The notes below the pieces were generated by a model. The model made no database searches, was not told the DNA's origin, and worked only from the letters and a program-made list of their open reading frames with translations. Below, in pieces: positions 38,124 through 46,577 of a stretch of DNA of 64,000 nt. The stretch is from Peptostreptococcaceae bacterium (lineage in GTDB: Bacteria > Bacillota > Clostridia > Peptostreptococcales > Peptostreptococcaceae). Every line of letters starts with the position of its first letter. The stretch's first letter is position 1. The translations under genes and the position numbers were made by a program. Where the stretch lies: assembly GCA_025210335.1 (NCBI GenBank), contig JAOARY010000007.1:1-64000 (forward strand). The letters run 5' to 3'.

Positions 38124-39809
38124 TTATAATATATTATTTAAAAGCCATTTTTCTGGCACTTTTAAAGTTTCTTTTATTGTTCCATCTACAAATGGATTAT
38201 TTAAATTTGCTGATTTGACTAATTGTAAAAATGGCATACTCCCACCTTTTTTACAAAGCTGTAAATAATCTTTAAATGCATTATCAAAATCAATATTTGC
38301 CTTTGAGAAGAATTGTAATGCACAAACTTGAGCTAAAGTATAATCTATATAATAGAATGGATTTTTGAAAATATGACCTTGTCTAAACCAATATCCTCCA
38401 GCTTTTAAGAATTCATTATCAAAATAATCTCTATGAGGTAGATATTTTTGTTCTAATTCTCTCCAAGCTTGCTTTCTTTCTTTTGGTGTCATATCTGGAT
38501 TTTCATAAACAACATGTTGGAATTCATCAACTAGTGCACCATAAGGAATAAAAGTTATAGAAGAAGTTAAATGTGCAAATTTGTATTTCTTAGTATCTTC
38601 CTTAAAGAATAATTCCATATGTGGCCATGTTAAAAACTCCATACTCATAGAATGAATTTCACAAGCTTCTAATGTTGGAAATTGATATTCTGGTAATTTA
38701 TAATGTCTACTTTGGTACATTTGGAATGCATGTCCTGCTTCATGAGTAAGTACGTCAATATCACCAGATGTTCCATTAAAATTAGAAAATATAAATGGAG
38801 TTTGATATTTGCTTATATAAGTACAATATCCTCCAGCGGCTTTACCTTCCTTAGTAAGCAAATCCATAGTCTCATTTTCCATCATAAAATCAAAGAATTC
38901 TTTGGTTTCACTAGAAAGTAGTGAATACATCTTTTTACCATTATCTAATATCCAATTAGCATCACCTTTAGGCGTTGCATTTCCATCCAAAAATGTTAAA
39001 GGTTCATCATAATAATAAAGCTTATCTATATTTAATCTTTCCTTTTGCATTTCTTTTAATTTTGTAGCTAATGGAACTAAATCATTTATAATTTGATTTC
39101 TATAGCCCTCAACCATAGAAGAATCATAGTCAGTTCTTGAAAGTCTATTATAACCAAGCTCTACAAAGTTTTTATAACCAAGCTTTTTAGCTATTTTAGT
39201 TCTTAATTTCACTAAATCATCATAAATTTCATCAAATTTCTCTTCATTTTCTTCAAAAAACTTAGTTTGAGCTTCATAAGCTTCTTTTCTTTGCTCTCTA
39301 TCTTTAGATTGTATAAAAGGAATCATCTGAGATAAATTTCTAATCTGACCTTTATAATCTATTTTTGCAGAAGCTAACAGTTTTGTGTATTCACTTTTTA
39401 ATTTATTTTCTTCCATTAAATCATCTATTATATCTTTTTTAAATGTCTTTAATTGTTTGTCTGCCAAATCAAAAATTTGATTACCCCATTTTTCTCTAAG
39501 TTCTTTTTCAAATTTAGATGACATTAAAGCTTTATAATATTTTGTAACTAATTCTTCGTACAATGGACTATTTTCATCCATAAATTTCTTTTCTTCTTCA
39601 TAAAATTTATCATTCGTATTTATTGTATTTCTAACATATACAAGAGATGAATTCGATTCAAAATCACTTCTTATATCATTTATATTAGCTATGATTTCAT
39701 CTTGTTCTTCAAAAGTGTTAGCTTTTACAAATTTATTTAGTAAATGATCAAAGCTTTCTTGCATTTTTTTAATATTTGGTCTTACATATTCAAATTCACT
39801 AAATTTCAT
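38124..39809 (-). CDS. pepF: M3-family oligoendopeptidase
   Basis: A 561-residue zinc metallopeptidase of the PepF/M3 family, active in the cytosol on oligopeptides. The zinc site is LTHEAGHAFQ near residue 350–360, with the third ligand in the helix around PTLEACEIHSMSMEF. The C-terminal GGYWFRQGHIFKNPFYYIDY stretch contains the family's substrate-binding tyrosines. The start was placed at the ATG eight bases after AGGGG; an upstream GTG overlaps that site. No signal peptide is seen. It is flanked by its own terminator. Confidence 0.92.
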   Translation of the reverse strand: MKFSEFEYVRPNIKKMQESFDHLLNKFVKANTFEEQDEIIANINDIRSDFESNSSLVYVRNTINTNDKFYEEEKKFMDENSPLYEELVTKYYKALMSSKFEKELREKWGNQIFDLADKQLKTFKKDIIDDLMEENKLKSEYTKLLASAKIDYKGQIRNLSQMIPFIQSKDREQRKEAYEAQTKFFEENEEKFDEIYDDLVKLRTKIAKKLGYKNFVELGYNRLSRTDYDSSMVEGYRNQIINDLVPLATKLKEMQKERLNIDKLYYYDEPLTFLDGNATPKGDANWILDNGKKMYSLLSSETKEFFDFMMENETMDLLTKEGKAAGGYCTYISKYQTPFIFSNFNGTSGDIDVLTHEAGHAFQMYQSRHYKLPEYQFPTLEACEIHSMSMEFLTWPHMELFFKEDTKKYKFAHLTSSITFIPYGALVDEFQHVVYENPDMTPKERKQAWRELEQKYLPHRDYFDNEFLKAGGYWFRQGHIFKNPFYYIDYTLAQVCALQFFSKANIDFDNAFKDYLQLCKKGGSMPFLQLVKSANLNNPFVDGTIKETLKVPEKWLLNNIL

Positions 39810-39854
39810 ATTATACACCCCTATTATGTTTTGTATTTTAGTTCATTTTTGATA

Positions 39855-41024
39855 TTATTTATTTCTTTTTTCTATTTCCTCTTTTGTAACTTCTAACGCT
39901 TTTTTAAGCTGTTCTTTTTCATCTTCTATTTCTATGTCTGGTTTTATTCCCTTTTTATGAATATATTCACCACTTGGAGTAAAGTATTGTGCTGTTGTTA
40001 ATTTAAAACCTGTTTCATCTGAAAGAGGATATAATTGTTGCACTAAACCTTTACCAAATGTAGTTTTTCCAACCAAAATCCCAGCATCATTATCTCTTAA
40101 CGCTCCTGATAATATCTCTGAAGCTGAAGCAGACCACTCATTAACTAATACCGTTATAGGCATATCAAGCTTATGTTTTTCGTCTGAATTATAATATTCT
40201 TCATCGCCTTTATTATTTCTAGTATAAACAATAACAGCTTCTCCTAGAAGTTCATCTGCAATATCTTCACAAACATTTAGTAAACCTCCTGGATTATATC
40301 TTAAATCTATTACAAGCCCTTTCATACCTTTTTCCTTAAGACCCTCTAATGCTTCTTTAAAATCTTTATAAGTATGCTCATCAAAGCTCTTAATTCTTAT
40401 ATATCCAATATCATCTTTTTCCATTTTTGATTCTATAGATTCTATCTTAATAAGTTCTCTTTTCATATTGAATTCTAAAGGTTTATCTTCACCTTCTCTA
40501 TATATAGTTATATTTACTTTTGTTCCAGGTTCACCTTTCATTTCTTTTATCGCAAAATCCATTTCATCAGCCATAAATTCCTTATCATTTATCTTTAGTA
40601 TCTTATCTCCAGATTTTATTCCAGCTTTATAACCAGGTGTTCCTTCAATAGGAGATACTACCGTTATTAAATTATCATCTCCAGCTGATATATATACACC
40701 AATTCCTCCAAAAGCACCTTCTGTATCTTCAAGCAATCTTTTAAATTCGTCTGCTGTCATATATGTTGAATATGGATCTTCTAATCCCGAAAACATACCC
40801 TTTATAGAACCTGTAACCAATTTTTCATCATCAGGTTTTATATAATATTTTTCTTTTATAACATCTTCCAAATAAAGCATTTTGGAATATTTTTTTAATT
40901 GTTCATATTCACTTTTATCAACAATAACTTTGTTTCCTAAAACTATATTACTAAAACTTGTTACTAACATTGTAATTATTACTACTATTGCTCCAAATCC
41001 TACTGTTTTTTTGTTTAATTCCAC
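39855..41024 (-). CDS. Carboxy-terminal processing protease, S41 family
   Basis: A 389-residue CtpA-type protease. An N-terminal TM anchor (about 8–30) places it outside the membrane. A PDZ domain follows at about 85–190 (GIGVYISAG, GYKAGIKSGDKILKIN). The S41 catalytic domain has NEWSASASEILSGAL with the serine near 300 and GKTTFGKGLVQQ with the lysine near 325. Such proteases trim envelope proteins and often control peptidoglycan hydrolases. It lies downstream of the ftsEX-linked M23 gene, whose product is a plausible substrate or partner. Confidence 0.93.
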   Translation of the reverse strand: MELNKKTVGFGAIVVIITMLVTSFSNIVLGNKVIVDKSEYEQLKKYSKMLYLEDVIKEKYYIKPDDEKLVTGSIKGMFSGLEDPYSTYMTADEFKRLLEDTEGAFGGIGVYISAGDDNLITVVSPIEGTPGYKAGIKSGDKILKINDKEFMADEMDFAIKEMKGEPGTKVNITIYREGEDKPLEFNMKRELIKIESIESKMEKDDIGYIRIKSFDEHTYKDFKEALEGLKEKGMKGLVIDLRYNPGGLLNVCEDIADELLGEAVIVYTRNNKGDEEYYNSDEKHKLDMPITVLVNEWSASASEILSGALRDNDAGILVGKTTFGKGLVQQLYPLSDETGFKLTTAQYFTPSGEYIHKKGIKPDIEIEDEKEQLKKALEVTKEEIEKRNK

Positions 41025-41042
41025 AAAAATTCATCTCCTTAA

Positions 41043-42161
41043 TTACTTTTTGACATATGGAACTGGGTTTACTGGATTACCATTTACCCTTACTTCAAAA
41101 TGTAAATGTGGGCCAGTTGAAAGTCCAGTTGAACCACAAAGTGCTACTGCTTGACCTCTTGTTACTCTATCTCCCTTTTTAACTAATAATTTTTGAGTAT
41201 GTGCATATAATGTAGATTTTTGGCCACCATGATCTATTATTACCGTATTTCCATAACCACCATATCTACCTGCAAAGGTCACAACACCGGAATTAGCTGC
41301 TACTAAAGTTTTTGATCTTGGAACAGAAATATCTATACCTGTATGCATTTTTTTTCTTTTTAATACAGGATGGAATCTCATACCATAAGGAGAAGATATT
41401 CTAGTAAAATTAGGTGCTGGCCAAGCCATTTCTCCTCCAACATAATTAGACTTTGACTGACTTCTTAAAATTTCTAATTTAATCTTTTCAGATTCTTTAT
41501 TAAGTCTATCAATCCTATTAGCTAAAGCTTTTGCATCAGTTTTTAATTTACTTTGTAATGATTGTTGTTCTCCTTTTGCCAAAGTTAATTTACTCTTCTT
41601 TGCATCCATAGAATTTTTAAGAACTGCCATTTGTTCTTTTTTACTCTCCAAATCCCTCTTTGCATTAAATACTCTTGTTTTATTATCCTTTAAAACTCTC
41701 AAAACATTCTTATCATGTGCAACAATTCTCTTTATCATATCTAAATTAGTAAGAAAATCCATAACATCTTCAGAATTTAGAACAATTTGAACATAATCCA
41801 TTTCTGAAGTTTTTGACATAACATTTACTCTCTTTTCCAAAAGATCATTGTTCGAATCTATCTCTTTTTGTAAATTTTGGATTTCAGCTTCTTTTTTGCC
41901 TATCTCCTGTTTAGTATTACCCATTTTTTGATTTATATCATTTATTTGTTTTTCTGTATTTTCTATAGTCTTTTCAAATTCCATTATCTTATCATTGATT
42001 TTGTTTTGTTCCTTCTTATTATCCTTTAAATCACTTTGTATATCTTTAATATTATTATTTATATCATTTAATCTGCTCTTACTATCACTAGTTGCATAGG
42101 AAAAAAAACTAGCAAATATTATTACAAAACATAAAGAAAATATTATCTTAGTATTTTTCAT
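41043..42161 (-). CDS. FtsEX-linked M23 peptidoglycan hydrolase with coiled coil (EnvC/PcsB-like)
   Basis: A 372-residue secreted protein. A signal peptide at 1–23 is followed by a long coiled coil (about 28–235) and an M23 endopeptidase domain (about 260–370). The zinc and catalytic residues are all present: RFHPVLKRKKMHTGIDI, LYAHTQKLLV and GPHLHFEVRVNG, so it should be an active peptidase and not a degenerate activator like EnvC. The coiled coil is the part that docks onto FtsX in known systems. It begins 10 bp after ftsX, so FtsEX probably gates its activity in division. Confidence 0.92.
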   Translation of the reverse strand: MKNTKIIFSLCFVIIFASFFSYATSDSKSRLNDINNNIKDIQSDLKDNKKEQNKINDKIMEFEKTIENTEKQINDINQKMGNTKQEIGKKEAEIQNLQKEIDSNNDLLEKRVNVMSKTSEMDYVQIVLNSEDVMDFLTNLDMIKRIVAHDKNVLRVLKDNKTRVFNAKRDLESKKEQMAVLKNSMDAKKSKLTLAKGEQQSLQSKLKTDAKALANRIDRLNKESEKIKLEILRSQSKSNYVGGEMAWPAPNFTRISSPYGMRFHPVLKRKKMHTGIDISVPRSKTLVAANSGVVTFAGRYGGYGNTVIIDHGGQKSTLYAHTQKLLVKKGDRVTRGQAVALCGSTGLSTGPHLHFEVRVNGNPVNPVPYVKK

Positions 42162-42171
42162 AAAAAACCTC

Positions 42172-43062
42172 CTAAACCTTGAGATGTCTTCTAAGTGAAA
42201 TTATACTACCTAATATTCCAATTCCACACCCCATAACCAAAAATACAATTAATAAGCTACTTACAATATCAGATGTAGGCAAAATATACCCTATAAAAAG
42301 TGAGTATCCTTTGTCTACCGTAAAATTATAAACATAATCATAGGCAAATTTTATCAAAGCTAAAGAAATCAAACTACCTATTGTACCTAAAAACATACCT
42401 TCTACTATAAACGGTCCTCTAATAAACCAATTTGTAGCTCCTACATATTTCATTATATTAATTTCTCTTTTTCTTGAAAATAAAGCTAATTTTATAGTAT
42501 TAGATATTATAAATAAAGATACTATTGATAATAAAATTATCAATATAAGACCACCCTTTTTTATACTAGTTGATGTTTCTATTAATTTTTCGATAACACC
42601 TTTATAATATCTAATTTCTTGTATTCCACTTATATTTTCAAGTGAAGCTGCAACTTTATCAGCATCTTCTATGGAATTTAGATGCACTATATAGGAATTT
42701 TCAAATGCATCTTCCATACCTTCTAATAAATACGCTTCCTTTGCCCATCTTATTTGCATTCTTTTTAAGGCTTCTTTTTTTGATTCAAATTCAACAATCT
42801 TAACTCCATCAATAAAAGCTATATCTCTTTTCATAGCTATCATTTGCTCGTTAGTATATTCCTTATTTATATATACTTGTATCTTGTCAAATCTTGCTTT
42901 TGTAAGATATACAAAATTATTTATATTAAGTATTATAATCATAACAATCCCAAGTACAAATAAAGAAGCTGCAACAGAACTTATAGACGCCATTGCCATA
43001 GGTCTATTTCTTAAAATACCCTTAAAACCTTCTCTTGTACTATAAGAAATTTTATTTAACAT
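42172..43062 (-). CDS. ftsX: Cell-division ABC permease FtsX
   Basis: A 296-residue FtsX: TM1 near 20–45, an extracellular domain at about 50–160 (RFDKIQVYINKEYTNEQ), and three more TM helices around 165–290, with the coupling segment FSRKREINIMKYVGATNWFI. The start was placed at the ATG after AAAGGGG, inside the end of ftsE, giving an 11-bp overlap. It transmits ATP hydrolysis by FtsE to the outside M23 hydrolase encoded next. Confidence 0.95.
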   Translation of the reverse strand: MLNKISYSTREGFKGILRNRPMAMASISSVAASLFVLGIVMIIILNINNFVYLTKARFDKIQVYINKEYTNEQMIAMKRDIAFIDGVKIVEFESKKEALKRMQIRWAKEAYLLEGMEDAFENSYIVHLNSIEDADKVAASLENISGIQEIRYYKGVIEKLIETSTSIKKGGLILIILLSIVSLFIISNTIKLALFSRKREINIMKYVGATNWFIRGPFIVEGMFLGTIGSLISLALIKFAYDYVYNFTVDKGYSLFIGYILPTSDIVSSLLIVFLVMGCGIGILGSIISLRRHLKV

Positions 43063-43741
43063 AATTATATAGACCCCTTTCCTCATCTCTTACGATTTTT
43101 CCTTTATCTAGTACTATAACTCTCTTTTTCATTTCATCAACCAAATCTTGAGCATGAGTTGCAACAATAACAGTTGTACCTCTTTTATTTATCCTTTCTA
43201 AATATCCCATAATTTCTCTTGCATTTTTTGGATCTAAATTACCAGTCGGCTCATCAGCAATAAGCAAATGCGGATTATTAACAAGAGCTCTTGCAATAGA
43301 GACCCTCTGTTGTTCTCCACCAGAAAGTTCTTTTGGATAAGAATTTGCCTTTTCTGATAGACCCACTGTACCAAGTACAAAAGGAGCTTTTCTTCTTATT
43401 TCTTTTTTACTATAACCTATTATTTCCATAGCAAAAGCCACATTTTCATATACTGTTTTATTTTCAAGCAGTCTAAAATCTTGAAAAACAACCCCCATAC
43501 TCCTTCTTATGTATGGAATTTCGCGTTTAGGAATGTCGGTTATATCTTTACCATTTAATATTATAAATCCTGAACTTGCTTCTTGTTCTTTCATTATAAG
43601 TTTCATAAATGTTGATTTTCCTGCACCAGAAGAACCAACCAAAAATACAAATTCACCTTTTTCTATTTTGACACTCACATTTGATAAAGCCTTTTTCTTA
43701 GATTTATCAAATTCTTTTGATACATTTATAAATTCAATCAA
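43052..43741 (-). CDS. ftsE: Cell-division ABC ATPase FtsE
   Basis: A 229-residue ATPase. Walker A GSSGAGKST is at 36–44, the Q-loop is VFQDFRLL, the signature is LSGGEQQRVSIARAL, and Walker B is LLIADEPTGNLD. It binds FtsX and powers the regulation of cell-wall cleavage at the septum. It is the first gene of the ftsE–ftsX–M23–ctpA row. Overlap with ftsX couples their translation. Confidence 0.95.
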   Translation of the reverse strand: MIEFINVSKEFDKSKKKALSNVSVKIEKGEFVFLVGSSGAGKSTFMKLIMKEQEASSGFIILNGKDITDIPKREIPYIRRSMGVVFQDFRLLENKTVYENVAFAMEIIGYSKKEIRRKAPFVLGTVGLSEKANSYPKELSGGEQQRVSIARALVNNPHLLIADEPTGNLDPKNAREIMGYLERINKRGTTVIVATHAQDLVDEMKKRVIVLDKGKIVRDEERGLYNYVK

Positions 43742-43757
43742 AAATAATCACTCCTGA

Positions 43758-44049
43758 TTTATATTTTAGAAATAACAATAATTCCCCTTAATTATTACCC
43801 TTAATATTAAAATTTTATCATATTAAGCAAAGTTAAAAAAGGCTTATATCAATTTATATACTAATTATATAGTCCTAATTTTCTAATATTTTAGCTTCTT
43901 TAGAAGCTTTAAATATATAAATTTAATTTATATATATACAAAATTGTAAAAATAAATTCTTATATTCTAATTTATCTTTTAGTATAATGATTATAATAAT
44001 TATTTTTAATAACATATTATTATGATAAAGCTAAAAATGGGGGTCTTTT
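43758..44049. other. AT-rich divergent promoter region
   Basis: About 290 bases between ftsE (minus) and the cyclo-ligase gene (plus). It must contain both promoters. The only structure seen is a short hairpin, AGCTTCT-TT-AGAAGCT, near 43892. Confidence 0.4.
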
Positions 44050-44601
44050 ATGCTTAGTAAATCTAATTTTAGAAAAAAATCTATATTAAAAAGAATGTCC
44101 TTAAAAAAAGATACAATAAAGAAAAAATCACTAAATATAACAAATAAAATAATCAAAAGTCACATATTAGATGACAAAAAAAATATTTTTATCTATATTG
44201 ATTTTAAAAATGAGGTAAAAACTAAATACTTAATAGAATATCTTCTTATGAAAAATAAAAATATTTATGTTCCAATAACAATCAAAGAAACTAAAGAATT
44301 AAAAGTTTGTAAACTAGAAGATGTTAAAGATTTAGAACTATCAACTTATGGTATTAAAGAACCTAAAAAGGAGAAACAAACAATAGTTGATAAAAATATT
44401 TTAGATGTAATCATAGTACCTGGTGTAGCATTTGATAAAGATTATTATCGAATGGGTTACGGTGGAGGATATTATGATAAATTCTTTGATAGCTTAAAAA
44501 ACAAACCAATTAAAATAGGCATTTCCTTTAAAGAACAAATTCATGAACATATCCCAAAAGAAGATCATGATATAAAAATGGATTATCTTTTTTATGACTA
44601 A
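44050..44601 (+). CDS. 5-formyltetrahydrofolate cyclo-ligase
   Basis: A 183-residue enzyme that converts 5-formyl-THF to 5,10-methenyl-THF with ATP. The folate/ATP signature DVIIVPGVAFDKDYYRMGYG followed by GGYYDKF is complete near residues 118–145. Near the N-terminus, the basic FRKKSILKRMSLKKDTIKKK resembles the family's R/K-rich start. GGGGGTC lies seven bases upstream of the ATG. It is a single plus-strand gene ending at a clear terminator. Confidence 0.92.
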   Translation: MLSKSNFRKKSILKRMSLKKDTIKKKSLNITNKIIKSHILDDKKNIFIYIDFKNEVKTKYLIEYLLMKNKNIYVPITIKETKELKVCKLEDVKDLELSTYGIKEPKKEKQTIVDKNILDVIIVPGVAFDKDYYRMGYGGGYYDKFFDSLKNKPIKIGISFKEQIHEHIPKEDHDIKMDYLFYD

Positions 44602-44636
44602 AAATCAAATTAAATGCAAAGTATAAAATTAATAAA

Positions 44637-44677
44637 ATGGGGCTTTCACATTAAATTGCTTAATGTAAAAACCCCAT
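44637..44677 (+). terminator. Terminator after the cyclo-ligase gene
   Basis: Hairpin ATGGGGCTTTCACATTAA / TTAATGTAAAAACCCCAT with two mismatches. It is GC-rich at the base for this genome. Confidence 0.85.
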
Positions 44678-44689
44678 AATTATCTTCTT

Positions 44690-44865
44690 AAAATATATAT
44701 TCAAATCATAAAAATCATTCAACTTTTTTCATTCTTTTCAAAATCACTACATAAAAACTTTAGTTCTTCAAAATTTTTATTTTTTAATAAATATAGATTT
44801 TTTAGAAAATATGTCTATAGCTTCTTTTTGAACATCTTCCAAAAAATCTATATTTACCACGAAAA
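44690..44865 (-). pseudogene. Possible C-terminal gene remnant at the end of the effector cassette
   Basis: The minus strand encodes VNIDFLEDVQKEAIDIFSKK up to a stop, then in another frame NFEELKFLCSDFEKNEKS up to a stop. Together they look like the broken tail of a protein next to the zinc-ribbon paralogues. There is no start codon with a ribosome binding site. The call is tentative. Confidence 0.3.
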
Positions 44866-44870
44866 TAAAA

Positions 44871-45437
44871 TTACCCTTTTGATACTGGTGCTATATATAA
44901 CTGAATTAGCGCCATAATAAAATATATTACTATTGCCAAAAAAGCACTAATACCAGTAATAATAATTACGTTGTAAAAAACAATTAACTCAAATAATATT
45001 AATAATAGATATAATGGATGAAACTTTATAAGTCCATTACAATTTTGACACACATGTTCCTCTGTCCAACGGTATAACTTTGCTTTATTTAAGTAAGATA
45101 TACTATTTTGTTTACAATGCGGACAATTAGAATATCGTTTTATCAAATCCACATTTTTCGTAATAGAAATATAACGAAATTGTAAAAAATATAGAATCAA
45201 AAAAATCATAATCCAAAAATTATTTAAATTTAACAATTTCACAGCACCAATTTCCACAAAAGATAATATTAAAAACCAGTCGGTAATTTTAATTATTTCA
45301 TTGCATCTATTACATCTATATTCTTTTCTTAAAATTGACATCTTCATCTTTTGAATATAACTTATTCTCATCTCATTACAATAAGGACATTTTTCATCTG
45401 GAAATATTATTTCTTTTAATTTAAATTCTTCATTCAT
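44871..45437 (-). CDS. Zinc-ribbon membrane protein (cxxc_20_cxxc type), paralogue 2
   Basis: A 188-residue protein with two repeats, each a CxxC–about 20 residues–CxxC zinc ribbon followed by a pair of TM helices. The first ribbon has CPYCNEMRISYIQKM and CNRC; the second has CPHCKQNSISYLNKA and CQNC. This resembles the short TIGR04104-type proteins, duplicated and fused. It is a close relative of the next gene upstream (both have EIIKITDW, NCNGLIK.HPLYLL and a YIAPVSKG/YLVPVSKG ending). It lies at the 3' end of the effector cassette, a usual place for immunity genes. Immunity function is inferred. Confidence 0.65.
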   Translation of the reverse strand: MNEEFKLKEIIFPDEKCPYCNEMRISYIQKMKMSILRKEYRCNRCNEIIKITDWFLILSFVEIGAVKLLNLNNFWIMIFLILYFLQFRYISITKNVDLIKRYSNCPHCKQNSISYLNKAKLYRWTEEHVCQNCNGLIKFHPLYLLLILFELIVFYNVIIITGISAFLAIVIYFIMALIQLYIAPVSKG

Positions 45438-45511
45438 ATTTTACACTCCTAAAAAATCAACAAAATCTAATTTTCTATTAATATAGATTTTTATCCTATG
45501 TGCTATAAAAA

Positions 45512-46093
45512 TCATCCTTTAGAAACAGGTACTAAATATAATTGAACAAAAACAACAACAGAAATTATAATTGTTATTATGAAATAACTAATAAAATTAT
45601 TTTGTATTGAAAATGCTTTAATTATTATTGGTTTTATATTAAATAGAATAATTAATTCAAAAATCACTAATAAATAATATAATGGATGTAATTTTATTAA
45701 TCCATTACAGTTTTCACAAATATGCGCTGTCTTTAAATCACATAAATCTATTTTTTGTAAATATGATATAATTTTTTCTTTACAATGTGGACATTTTGAA
45801 TTCAATTTTATTTGATTTACATTTTTGGTAATTGAAATAAACCTTATTTTTAAAAAATAAATAATAAAAAAAAGTATAAATTCTAAACCATTTGCTTGTA
45901 TCCCTTTTAAAATAATCAATTCAAAAAATAAAAACAGCCAATACCAGTCAGTAATTTTAATTATTTCACCACAATTATTACATCTACATTTTTGCAAGAA
46001 TGACAGTCTTATTTTCTGATAATAAGAAATTTTTCTTTTATTGCAACAAGGACATTTAGTATCTAAAAATATTATTTTTTTTAATTTATTCAT
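45512..46093 (-). CDS. Zinc-ribbon membrane protein (cxxc_20_cxxc type), paralogue 1
   Basis: A 193-residue protein with the same layout as its downstream neighbour: CPCCNKRKISYYQKI with CNNC, a TM pair, then CPHCKEKIISYLQKI with CENC and a further TM pair. The start chosen is the ATG about nine bases after GATGGAG; an in-frame ATG inside that site is unlikely. The tandem duplication (about 75 bp apart) suggests recent amplification, as seen in immunity gene clusters next to polymorphic toxins. No catalytic residues are apparent. Confidence 0.65.
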   Translation of the reverse strand: MNKLKKIIFLDTKCPCCNKRKISYYQKIRLSFLQKCRCNNCGEIIKITDWYWLFLFFELIILKGIQANGLEFILFFIIYFLKIRFISITKNVNQIKLNSKCPHCKEKIISYLQKIDLCDLKTAHICENCNGLIKLHPLYYLLVIFELIILFNIKPIIIKAFSIQNNFISYFIITIIISVVVFVQLYLVPVSKG

Positions 46094-46257
46094 AAAATAA
46101 AACTCCATCTTCAAATTTAATTATTGAAATCACATAAATAATTGAAATGACTAAAATTATACTTAAACCAAATACTATATTTTTTATATTTTTCTATTTC
46201 ATTTATTATTTTTCTAAAAATATATTTATGTCAATTTTAACATCTTTATTTTAAATG

Positions 46258-46575
46258 TTAATCTTTTTCCCATTTTTCTGCTAATTTGTTCACGAATTTT
46301 AATAGTGGAGTATAATTTTTTGGATCATCATGTCTTCTCCCTGTGATTTTTAATATTAAAAGTGTAAAATATTCGTATATTTTGAAACCTCCATGTGATA
46401 TGAATATAAGAGAAAAACAATTAGATAAATAAGAAATAAAACCTTCTGTTTTAATTAAATCTATCGTTCCAACAATTGTTATTAGTAATGTTAGTTGAGC
46501 AAATAAAATCATAGGTCTCATAAATTTTCTATATTTCATAAACTTAAATATTTTGCAGTGAATTTTTATTAACAT
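46258..46575 (-). CDS. Small membrane protein coupled to VgrG-like effector; candidate immunity protein
   Basis: A 105-residue protein with two hydrophobic segments (about 20–40, PMILFAQLTLLITIVGTIDL, and about 48–72) and a charged, basic C-terminus. Its ribosome binding site GGGAGGAG lies inside the last codons of the 944-residue VgrG-like gene (its Trp-Glu-Glu end) and it starts right after that stop. Tight coupling directly downstream of a toxin-like gene is the normal position of an immunity gene. A membrane immunity protein would fit a toxin acting on the cytoplasmic membrane. I do not recognise the family, so the role is inference. Confidence 0.65.
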   Translation of the reverse strand: MLIKIHCKIFKFMKYRKFMRPMILFAQLTLLITIVGTIDLIKTEGFISYLSNCFSLIFISHGGFKIYEYFTLLILKITGRRHDDPKNYTPLLKFVNKLAEKWEKD

Positions 46576-46577
46576 TT

